From the NCBI RefSeq assembly GCF_016860525.1, contig NZ_BNEA01000015.1, forward strand, positions 4,762,001 through 4,826,000: a stretch of 64,000 nt of DNA, given 5' to 3'. The translations under genes and the position numbers were made by a program. The notes beneath the pieces are model-generated. The model made no database searches, was not told the DNA's origin, and saw only the letters and a list, made by a program, of their open reading frames with translations. Positions within the stretch are counted from its first letter, which is position 1; each line of letters opens with the position of its first letter. Source of the DNA: Streptomyces rubradiris. GTDB taxonomy: Bacteria > Actinomycetota > Actinomycetes > Streptomycetales > Streptomycetaceae. Of this stretch, positions 57,264 through 64,000 are shown piece after piece.

Positions 57264-59921
57264 GTGCAGGACAACGCGACAGAGGTGACCGCGGCGGGGA
57301 TCGCCCGACTCGCCGGAGTGGGCCGGGCCGCCGTCAGCAACTGGCGCCGCCGGCACGCCGATTTCCCCAAGCCGGTCGGTGGCACCGAGACCAGCCCCTC
57401 CTTCGCCCTCGCCGAGGTCGAGGCCTGGCTGCGCAAGCAGGGAAAACTCGCGGAAGTACCGCTGCGTGAACGCGTCTGGCAGCAACTCGCCGGCCACCCG
57501 GAGGGCCCGCTGACGGCCCTGGTGCACACCGGCTGCGTGCTGCTGCTGATCCACGAGCGCCCCACGGTCTGGCTCGACGCGAGCGCTGGCTCCGACGCGA
57601 GGCTGGCCGCGATGCTGCCGGGGGCGTTGGAGAAGGTGCTGACACCGCGAGTGGGGGGAGTACGGGGGCGCGGGGGAGCGGGGGTTGGAGGCGCGGGCGC
57701 GGGTGCGGGTGTGAGGGCGGGCGCCGGTGCCGGGGTGGCCGCGGGTGCCGGTGATGGCGTGAACGCGGCGTTCCGGCGGGCTGGTGTGAGCGGGGCGTTT
57801 GGGCAAGCCGGTGTGAACGGGCCGAGCCACACGTCCGTTGGGAACGCGGGTTTCGCGTCGCCCGGTGTGAACTCTGGGTCAGGGGCGGCCAGTGTGAACT
57901 CGGAGCCGGGGTCGGCCGGTGTGAACTGGGAGTCAGGGTCGGCCGATGTGAACTCGGATCTCACCGTGCCTGCTGTGAACCCCGAACCCACCGCGCCCGG
58001 TGTGAACTCCGCCCCCACCCAGCCCGCTGTGAACACATCGTCATCGGCACCAGCTGTGAACACTCCGCCCACCGTTCACAACGAGCCGCCCGTTCACAAC
58101 GAGTCACCCGCTCACAACGCCCCAACCAGCCACGGCCAATCACCGGTTCACAACGCGTCGGCCGTTCACAACCGACCCACTCGGCCCACTGTTCACAGCC
58201 CCGCTCCCGGCACCCCCACAAGCGCCGCCGGCACCCCCAGCGCCCCGACCACCCCCGCCGTCCCCGCCCCCGCCACCCCCACTCCCACCCCCACTCCCGC
58301 CCTGACCACCCCCACCGGCCCCCAACTCCTCCCCTCCGTCCCCCTCCTCCGCGGTGCCGCCGAACTCGCCGCCGAGATCGGTGCCCGGCAGACGTTCGAG
58401 TTCCTGCTGGGCCGGCACCTGGACGCCAACCCCCGCCAGTACACGCTCACCCCGGCCGAGTTGGCGGGCCTCATGGCCGACCTGGCCGGCCCGGCCCGCA
58501 CCGTCCTGGACCCGGCCTGCGGCACCGGTGCCCTGCTGCGCGCCGTGGACCCCCGCCCCGGTCAGGAGCTGTACGCCCAGGACAGCGCGCCCGAACTCGC
58601 CGCGCTCAGCACGCTGCGGCTGGCGCTGCACAGCCGGGCCACCGTGCGTGCCGCCGTCGGCGACACCCTGCGCGCCGACGCCCACCCCGGGCTGCTCGCC
58701 GACGCGGTGCTGTGCCATCCGCCGTTCAACGAGCGCAACTGGGGTCACGACGAACTCGCCTACGACCCGCGCTGGGAGTACGGCTTCCCGGCGCGCACGG
58801 AGTCGGAGCTGGCCTGGGTGCAGCACGCGCTGGCCCGGCTGACCGACGGCGGTACCGCCGTCCTGCTGATGCCGCCGGCCGCCGCCTCCCGCCGTTCCGG
58901 CCGCCGGATCCGGGCCGATCTGCTGCGCCGGGGCGCGCTCAGGGCCGTGGCCGCGCTGCCGGTCGGCGCGGCACCGCCGTACAACATCCCGCTGCACCTG
59001 TGGGTGCTGCGCCGGCCCGACCGGACACCGGCGGCGCCCGAGGTGCTGCTCGTGGACACCGGGAGGTTCGCCGGGGAGGCGCGGGGCGGCCCGGACTGGG
59101 AGGCGGTACGGGAGGCGGTACTGGACGCCTGGCGTGCCTTCGCGCGCGAGGGGCGGCTCGCGGAGCGGCCCGGCCTCGCCCGTTCCGTGCCGGTGATCGA
59201 ACTCCTCGACGACGATGTGGACCTGGCGCCCGCCCGGCATCTGCCGCCGGCCGCGGTGGCCGACGGCGCGGAGCAGCTCACGCGGGTGCGCGAGCGCCTG
59301 GGCGCGACCCTGCGGCTGACCGCCGACCTCACCCCGCCGCCCGCCGACCCGGCCCCGCCCGCGCGCTGGCCGCTGACCACCGTCGGCGAGCTCGCGCGCG
59401 GGGGCGCGCTGGTGATGCGTACCGGCGGAAACGGCGGCCACGCGCGCGTGCCGGTGCTCACCGACCACGACGTCCTCGCCGGGACGTCGCCCTCCGGGAC
59501 GCTGCCCGAGAGCGAGGAGGAGGCCGTGCTGACCGAGCCCGGCGACGTCGTTGTACCCGTGCTCGGCGGGGGCGCGGTGGCGCGCGTGATCGACGAGGCG
59601 ACAGGGGGCGTCGCCCTGGGGCGCAACCTGGTGCTGCTGCGTCCCGATCGCACGGCGCTCGATCCGTGGTTCCTGGCCGGGTTCCTGCGCGGTACCGCCA
59701 ACAACCGGCAGGCCAGCAGCTACGCCTCCACGGCGACCCGGCTGGACGTGCGCCGGCTGCACCTGCCCCGGCTCCCGCTGGAGGAACAGCGCCGCTACGG
59801 CGCGCGCTTCCGTGCCCTCGACGAGTTCGAGCGGGCGCTCAGGCACGCGAGCCGGCTCGGGGAGCAGCTGGTGCGCGGGATGTACGACGGGCTCACCGAC
59901 GGCACGGTGGCACCGGACTGA
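57264..59921 (+). CDS. HTH - N6 adenine methylase-like - specificity-like fusion protein
   Basis: An 885-residue protein. Residues 6-60 form an AlpA/MerR-like helix-turn-helix (VTAAGIARLAGVGRAAVSNWRRR, FPKPVGG, VEAWLRKQGK). Residues about 140-370 are low complexity and hold the V-N/H-N repeats. Residues about 375-620 are an N6 methylase fold with SAM motif DPACGTGALL (from 416) and motif IV as CHPPFNERNW, where family enzymes usually have NPPF/Y; His485 replaces Asn/Asp. The C-terminal part (about 690-880) resembles a type I specificity subunit (TVGELARG, [13 protein letters not shown], LPRLPLEEQRRYGARF). There is no nuclease partner. It may be a regulatory or defence-derived protein. The start codon is GTG. 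Confidence 0.82.
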   Translation: MQDNATEVTAAGIARLAGVGRAAVSNWRRRHADFPKPVGGTETSPSFALAEVEAWLRKQGKLAEVPLRERVWQQLAGHPEGPLTALVHTGCVLLLIHERPTVWLDASAGSDARLAAMLPGALEKVLTPRVGGVRGRGGAGVGGAGAGAGVRAGAGAGVAAGAGDGVNAAFRRAGVSGAFGQAGVNGPSHTSVGNAGFASPGVNSGSGAASVNSEPGSAGVNWESGSADVNSDLTVPAVNPEPTAPGVNSAPTQPAVNTSSSAPAVNTPPTVHNEPPVHNESPAHNAPTSHGQSPVHNASAVHNRPTRPTVHSPAPGTPTSAAGTPSAPTTPAVPAPATPTPTPTPALTTPTGPQLLPSVPLLRGAAELAAEIGARQTFEFLLGRHLDANPRQYTLTPAELAGLMADLAGPARTVLDPACGTGALLRAVDPRPGQELYAQDSAPELAALSTLRLALHSRATVRAAVGDTLRADAHPGLLADAVLCHPPFNERNWGHDELAYDPRWEYGFPARTESELAWVQHALARLTDGGTAVLLMPPAAASRRSGRRIRADLLRRGALRAVAALPVGAAPPYNIPLHLWVLRRPDRTPAAPEVLLVDTGRFAGEARGGPDWEAVREAVLDAWRAFAREGRLAERPGLARSVPVIELLDDDVDLAPARHLPPAAVADGAEQLTRVRERLGATLRLTADLTPPPADPAPPARWPLTTVGELARGGALVMRTGGNGGHARVPVLTDHDVLAGTSPSGTLPESEEEAVLTEPGDVVVPVLGGGAVARVIDEATGGVALGRNLVLLRPDRTALDPWFLAGFLRGTANNRQASSYASTATRLDVRRLHLPRLPLEEQRRYGARFRALDEFERALRHASRLGEQLVRGMYDGLTDGTVAPD
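57756..58061 (+). repeat. Intragenic array A: 12 direct TGTGAAC units at exact 27-bp period
   Basis: Cores start at 57758 (CGTGAAC), 57785 (TGTGAGC), 57812, 57839 (TGGGAAC), 57866, 57893, 57920, 57947, 57974, 58001, 58028 and 58055; nine are exact. Every step is 27 bp. They encode x-V-N, the first codon being GGT, GCT, AGT or GAT: it ends in T in 11 of 12 units. Confidence 0.95.
58074..58199 (-). repeat. Intragenic array B: inverted units (GTTCACA) at 18-bp period
   Basis: Units start at 58074, 58092, 58110 (GCTCACA), 58128 (degenerate), 58146, 58164 and 58191. Steps are 18 bp except the last, which is 27. Five are exact GTTCACA, the reverse complement of TGTGAAC. They encode V/A-H-N or V-H-S. 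Confidence 0.93.
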
Positions 59922-60078
59922 TGGCGCGCGGGCGGGCGGACAACGGTTCGGTACAGCCTCGATCATTTGTCCGTGCCGGGCCATATGCTCGAAGCGACCA
60001 TCGCACGAGCGGCGTGGTCCGCCCGCCCGCCGACCCGCCGGGCGGGCGGCACGCCCACTTCCAGGACCGGGAGCAGCC

Positions 60079-60777
60079 ATGCAAGGCCACGGCCACGGAC
60101 AGCCGGTGACGCAGCCACCGCACACCGCGTGGCTGGTCTGCCTGCGTGTGCTGTTCGTGGCGCTCGGAATCCTGACCATCGGCTTCATGTCCTGGGCGCT
60201 GCTGCTGCGGCTGGCGATCGTCACGCGCCGGTCGCTGGACTGGGGGCTGTTCGTGGCGGTGCTGGCCGCCGACATCCTCGCCGTCGTCCTGCTGGGCCTG
60301 GAGCCGGGCGAGGAGATCCACACCACGGGCGGCTATGTGGGCCTGATACTGGTGCTGGGCACGCTCGTGGGCTCGATCGCGTACTACCTGGCCGCGGACA
60401 TCCAGCACTTCGCGCTGCGCCGGCAGGCGTACGCGGCGGTGCCCGGGGCGCCGACGTACGGCTACCCGGCCCCCGCGGCCGCGTACGGCGCGACGACCGT
60501 ACCGACCCCGGCGCCGACGGCGCTCATACCGCCCGTACCGCCCGTACCGGTCGTACCGGCCGCGCCGACCGCGTCCGCCCCGGCCGTACCCACCGCCACG
60601 CCCCCGCCCCCACCCCCGGCCCCGTACGCGCCCCCGCCCGCGCCCGTTCCCGCGCCTCCGTCGGCCGCCCCGCTGCCGCGGCCCCCGGCGCCCGCGCGGA
60701 TCGAGCAGGTGCGCGCGGAGCTGGACGAGCTGAGTGACTACCTGCGCCGGCAGGACGGCCACGAGGGCGGTCGGTGA
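60079..60777 (+). CDS. Membrane protein with Pro-rich cytoplasmic tail, coupled to the kinase gene
   Basis: A 232-residue protein of unknown function. Three membrane helices lie at about residues 18-40, 52-72 and 84-106 (VLFVALGILTIGFMSWALLL, LFVAVLAADILAVVLLGL, VGLILVLGTLVGSIAYYL). A long Pro/Ala/Val-rich tail (about 120-212) and a short helix (EQVRAELDELSDYLRR) follow. The last four bases overlap the kinase start (GTGA). It may be a partner or substrate of that kinase. Confidence 0.75.
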   Translation: MQGHGHGQPVTQPPHTAWLVCLRVLFVALGILTIGFMSWALLLRLAIVTRRSLDWGLFVAVLAADILAVVLLGLEPGEEIHTTGGYVGLILVLGTLVGSIAYYLAADIQHFALRRQAYAAVPGAPTYGYPAPAAAYGATTVPTPAPTALIPPVPPVPVVPAAPTASAPAVPTATPPPPPPAPYAPPPAPVPAPPSAAPLPRPPAPARIEQVRAELDELSDYLRRQDGHEGGR

Positions 60778-62309
60778 GCGTGACGACGGGACGAGTCGTC
60801 GCCGGGCGCTACGAACTGTCCACGCTCATCGGGCAGGGCGGCATGGGCCAGGTCTGGACGGCGTACGACCGGCGGCTGGACCGGCGGGTGGCGGTGAAGC
60901 TGCTGCGCCCGGACAAGGTGGCGGGCCAGGAGACGGACGAGCTGCGCCGCCGGTTCCTGCGCGAGTGCCGGACCACCGCGCAGGTGGACCACCCCGGCCT
61001 GGTGACGGTGCACGACGCGGGCAGCGAGGGCGACGAGCTGTTCCTGGTCATGCAGTACGTCGACGGCGCCGACCTGTCCGACCACCTCGCCGAGCACGAC
61101 CCGTACCCGTGGCCGTGGGCGGTCGCGGTGGCCGCGCAACTGTGCGCCGTGCTGAGCGCCGTGCACGCCGTGCCGATCGTGCACCGCGACCTCAAGCCGC
61201 GCAACGTGATGGTGAAGCAGGACGGCACGGTCACCGTGCTCGACCTGGGCGTGGCCTCGGTGATGGACACCGACACCACCCGGCTCACGCACACCGGCTC
61301 CCCGATCGGCTCGCCGGCCTATATGGCGCCCGAGCAGGCGATGGGCGGCGCGGTCGGCCCGTACACCGACCTGTACGCGCTCGGTGTGCTGATGCACGAA
61401 CTGCTCAGCGGGGAGGTGCCGTTCGCCGGTTCCACCGCGCTCGGGGTGCTGCACCGGCACCTGTACGAGCCGCCGCTGCCCGTGCGCCGGATCCGACCCG
61501 AGGTCCCCGAGGCGCTGGAGTCCCTGGTGCTGCGCCTGCTGGCCAAGGACCCGCAGCACCGGCCGGCGTCCGCGCAGGAGGTCTACGAGGACCTGGCGCT
61601 GCTGCTGCCGGCGCGCGGCACACCAACCGGGGCGCCCCTGGACCCCACGCGCCCCTTCCTGCGTCCGCACGCCCCTTGGCCGGACCGCGCGCGGACCCCC
61701 GCGCACCAGCCCGCTCCGGTCACGCCCGCGCCGCCGGAGATCGAGAAGCCCGATGTCGCCGCCGCTGTGGACGAGGCGAAACAACTGCTGGGCGAGGGCC
61801 GTATCACGCAGGCCGTGGACATTTTGGGCGCGATCCTGCCGGCCGCCGCCGAACAGCACGGCGAGCACTCCCCGGTCGTACGCACCCTGCGCAAGCAGTA
61901 CGCGGCCACGCTCCTGGACGACGGCCAGTACCGGCGCGCGCTGCCCGAACTGCGCCGCCTCGCCGACGAACGCGCCGCCGAGGCGGGCCAGGCGGACGCG
62001 CAGGCACTGCGCTACCGCTACGAGGCCGCGCAGTGCCTGGAGCAACTGGGCGAACCGGCGGCGGCACTGGCCGAGTACCGCGCCCTGCTGCCGTACTACG
62101 AGAACCAGTACGTTTCCGGGGACCCGGGACTCGCCCACGAGGTGCGCCGGCGTGTCGGTCATCTGCTGCTCGCGCTCGGCGACCGGGCGGCCGCCCACGA
62201 CACGCTCGCGCGGCTGGTGACGGACGTCGAGCGGCTGCACGGCCCCGGCCATCCGCTGGCCGTGGAGATCCGGCGGACCCTCCAGTGGCTCGGACAGGTG
62301 CGCGGATAG
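60774..62309 (+). CDS. Ser/Thr protein kinase with TPR-like C-terminus
   Basis: A 511-residue Hanks-type kinase. Gly loop IGQGGMGQVW (about 19-28), catalytic Lys42 in VAVKLLRP, HRDLKPRNVM with catalytic Asp139, DLG instead of DFG (DLGVAS), and GSPAYMAPEQ in the activation segment. The kinase domain ends near 280. A Pro-rich linker and helical TPR-like repeats follow (about 325-505; ALRYRYEAAQCLEQLG, AAALAEYRALLPYYEN). There is no membrane span, unlike PknB, so it is soluble. Coupled translation with the upstream membrane protein suggests they work together. Confidence 0.92.
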   Translation: MSVTTGRVVAGRYELSTLIGQGGMGQVWTAYDRRLDRRVAVKLLRPDKVAGQETDELRRRFLRECRTTAQVDHPGLVTVHDAGSEGDELFLVMQYVDGADLSDHLAEHDPYPWPWAVAVAAQLCAVLSAVHAVPIVHRDLKPRNVMVKQDGTVTVLDLGVASVMDTDTTRLTHTGSPIGSPAYMAPEQAMGGAVGPYTDLYALGVLMHELLSGEVPFAGSTALGVLHRHLYEPPLPVRRIRPEVPEALESLVLRLLAKDPQHRPASAQEVYEDLALLLPARGTPTGAPLDPTRPFLRPHAPWPDRARTPAHQPAPVTPAPPEIEKPDVAAAVDEAKQLLGEGRITQAVDILGAILPAAAEQHGEHSPVVRTLRKQYAATLLDDGQYRRALPELRRLADERAAEAGQADAQALRYRYEAAQCLEQLGEPAAALAEYRALLPYYENQYVSGDPGLAHEVRRRVGHLLLALGDRAAAHDTLARLVTDVERLHGPGHPLAVEIRRTLQWLGQVRG

Positions 62310-62383
62310 ATTGTCCGTCGGCTTCGCCAGGCACGCGCGCACGCACGCGCGCGAGCCGCCGTACACGAACAGGGGTGGGATAC

Positions 62384-63211
62384 ATGGCCGGACACCGGCA
62401 GTCCAAGAAGCGCAGATACATCGCGTGGGGAGCGGTCGGCGTGGTGGTGGCCGCCGGGGCCGGCATCGCCGCCCAGACCTCCATGGCCGCCACCAGCTGG
62501 CCCGCGCAGAAGACGTTCACCGGCCGCGCCTTCGACACCTGCACCGCGCCGTCGCTGTCCGCGATGAAGGCCTGGCACACCGGTTACTACGGCGCCGTCG
62601 CCGTCTACGTGGGCGGCAAGAACCGCGGCTGCGCCCAGCCCAACCTCACCGCCTCCTGGGTGAAGTCGGTGAACTCCCTCGGCTGGAAGCTCATCCCGAT
62701 CTACGTCGGCGCGCAGCCGCCCTGCCAGACCGGCTCCAGCCCCGAGAAGCTGTCCGCCGCGACGGCCGCCTCGCTGGGCGCGAAGGACGCCGCCGACGCC
62801 GTGGCCAAGGCCTCCGCGCTCCGCATGAAGGCAGGCAGCCCCATCTACCTGGACATGGAGGCGTACGACATCAAGAACAAGGCGTGCAACGACGCCGTCC
62901 TGACGTACGTGCGCTCCTTCACGAAGACGCTGCGCGCCAAGACCTACCGGGCCGGCTACTACGGCTTCACCAGCTCCAGTGCCAAGGCCGTCGCCACCGC
63001 CGCGGACAAGAAGGACCTGCCGGGCAACCTCTGGTACGCGCTGTACGACAAGAAGGACACGACGACCGCGGACTGGCCGTGGGGCGCCGGTCAGTTCACC
63101 CCGCACAGCCGCGGCCACCAGTACCTGGTCAACAGCAAGGAGACGCGCGGCGGTGTCACGCTGACCGTGGACCGGAACTCCTGGGACGCGCCGGTGGCCA
63201 TCATCGGCTGA
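62384..63211 (+). CDS. DUF1906 glycoside-hydrolase-like exported protein
   Basis: A 275-residue secreted protein. A twin-basic, hydrophobic N-terminus (KKRRYIAWGAVGVVVAAGAGIAA) is a signal peptide, possibly cleaved near residue 35. The mature domain begins GRAFDTCTAPSLSAMKAW and contains YGAVAVYVGGKNRGC, LIPIYVGAQ, IYLDMEAYD (acidic residues at the barrel end) and NLWYALYDKKD, matching the DUF1906 TIM-barrel family related to lysozyme-like hydrolases. It probably acts on the cell wall. It starts at ATG 62384. Confidence 0.88.
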   Translation: MAGHRQSKKRRYIAWGAVGVVVAAGAGIAAQTSMAATSWPAQKTFTGRAFDTCTAPSLSAMKAWHTGYYGAVAVYVGGKNRGCAQPNLTASWVKSVNSLGWKLIPIYVGAQPPCQTGSSPEKLSAATAASLGAKDAADAVAKASALRMKAGSPIYLDMEAYDIKNKACNDAVLTYVRSFTKTLRAKTYRAGYYGFTSSSAKAVATAADKKDLPGNLWYALYDKKDTTTADWPWGAGQFTPHSRGHQYLVNSKETRGGVTLTVDRNSWDAPVAIIG

Positions 63212-63362
63212 CCCGGCGGCCCGCTCCCCGAGCGGCGCGGCGGTGCCCGAAGCGGGTGCGAATCGTTGGTCGAATGGGTTGGCCGCGGCCTGCCCACTGC
63301 CTACCATCGATCACCGCAAGACTTTGTGCACCGTCGCACAATCTCCCCCCAGGAGGTTCACC

Positions 63363-64000
63363 TTGCACCGCCGCCGTCGCACCGCGCTCGTCCTCACCGC
63401 CGCGATCGCCGCCGCGGCCCCCCTGCTGACCGCCTGCGGAAGCGAGGCGCACCCGGGCGCCGCGGCCGTCGTCGGCGGACAGCGGATCACCGTGGCCCAG
63501 CTGGAGAGCCGGGTCCAGGAGGTCCGCCGGGCCCAGCGGGCCGCGGTCCCGGACGAGACGCAGTACCAGCAGGTCGTCTCCTCCACCAGCAGCCTCACCC
63601 GGGACACCCTGCACAACATGGTGCTCGACCGGGTGCTGCACCGCGCCGCCCGGGACAAGGGCGTCACGGTCACCCGCGCGGAGATCCAGCGGATGCGCGC
63701 GGGCCTCGAACGGCAGGCCGGCGGCGGCAAGGGCCTGGAGACGGCCTGGCTGCAGAAGTACGGCATCGCGCCGGCCCGCCTCGACGACAACCTGCGCCTG
63801 CAACTGGAGGCGCAGAAGCTCGCCGCCGAGCTCGGCACCGACACCAGCCAGCCCGCGTTCTGGAAGGCCCTGTCCAAGGCGTCCACGGAGCTCCACGTGG
63901 ACCTCAACCCGCGCTACGGCTCCTGGGACGTGCAGAAGAGCAGCCGGGTGGACGCCAAGACGCCATGGGTACGGGAGGCCACGGCGGTGGCGGGCGGACA
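63363..64000 (+). CDS. SurA N-terminal-like lipoprotein (3' end outside the window)
   Basis: 212 visible residues of an exported lipoprotein. The signal ends in a lipobox LLTAC (Cys near residue 25). The mature part has the SurA/PrsA-type N-terminal helical domain (VVGGQRITVAQLESRVQEVR, then LVLDRV-like NMVLDRVLHRAARDKGVTVT and a long helical stretch). It is probably a chaperone or foldase. The start appears to be TTG 63363, because AGGAGG (63351-63356) lies six bases upstream and no ATG or GTG is suitably placed. Confidence 0.85.
   Translation, partial: MHRRRRTALVLTAAIAAAAPLLTACGSEAHPGAAAVVGGQRITVAQLESRVQEVRRAQRAAVPDETQYQQVVSSTSSLTRDTLHNMVLDRVLHRAARDKGVTVTRAEIQRMRAGLERQAGGGKGLETAWLQKYGIAPARLDDNLRLQLEAQKLAAELGTDTSQPAFWKALSKASTELHVDLNPRYGSWDVQKSSRVDAKTPWVREATAVAGG

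Noticed and set aside
57756..58199. CRISPR-like array
   Set aside because: The period is regular, but the repeated unit is only 7-9 bp, the spacing is 18 or 27 bp, all units are in frame within a coding sequence, and no cas genes are present.
62331..62353. CGCACG/CGCGCG-rich tract before the DUF1906 gene as an operator
   Set aside because: It is a simple alternating repeat with no defined symmetry, and such tracts are common in this DNA.
63221..63235. CCGCT-CCCCG-AGCGG stem after the DUF1906 gene as a terminator
   Set aside because: A 5-bp stem is too short in such G+C-rich DNA to call.

Overview
The window is about 70% or more G+C, its genes end almost every codon in G or C, and many start with GTG. 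Its gene order (pmt, rsmI, tatD, rpfB, rsmA, ispE; galTEK; ppc; pth, rplY, prs, glmU; mfd) is that of a conserved core segment of a Streptomyces chromosome. I see no insertion sequence, prophage, CRISPR array or rRNA operon. There is one tRNA, tRNA-Gln(TTG).

Layout. 0-9 kb holds cell-wall and RNA-modification genes: a partial penicillin-binding protein, protein mannosyltransferase, rsmI, tatD, an RpfB-type resuscitation factor, rsmA-ispE, and a Uma2-family protein. 9-16 kb holds an ABC-F ATPase, two tandem paralogous Pro-rich membrane-anchored beta-propeller proteins, and a degenerate response regulator. 16-22 kb is the galactose region: a sodium/solute symporter divergent from galT-galE-galK. 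22-27 kb holds regulators (NarL type, MarR, TetR), a methyltransferase and a fatty-acyl desaturase operon, several with visible candidate operators. 27-34.5 kb holds ppc and the translation/precursor group pth-rplY-prs-glmU followed by tRNA-Gln. 34.6-42.3 kb is an accessory-like block: a decayed pseudogene, an orphan histidine kinase, and a cluster of polymorphic-toxin-type deaminase and nuclease domains with SUKH/YrhB immunity domains. 42-53 kb holds a coiled-coil protein, an MFS exporter, a MacB/FtsX-type ABC transporter, mfd and a MerR regulator. 53-64 kb holds a reductase, lipoproteins, a secreted HNH nuclease, an unusual HTH-DNA methylase protein, a Ser/Thr kinase, a DUF1906 protein and a partial SurA-like lipoprotein.

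Two loci stand out. First, the methylase gene at 57.3-59.9 kb carries an array of about 19 copies of TGTGAAC inside its own coding sequence. Twelve copies lie in one orientation at an exact 27-bp period, then seven in the other orientation mostly at 18 bp. The same motif forms an inverted repeat (GTGTGAACC-N10-GGTTCACAC) in its promoter. Almost every unit uses a codon ending in T, which is rare in this DNA, so the motif appears to be selected as DNA. The protein begins with a DNA-binding helix-turn-helix and has a non-canonical methylase motif (HPPF). I infer a self-recognising regulator with an intragenic array of sites. Second, the 36.8-42.3 kb SUKH cluster places two deaminase-like domains and one WHH nuclease domain beside or within the same polypeptides as immunity domains, with no visible export or delivery module.
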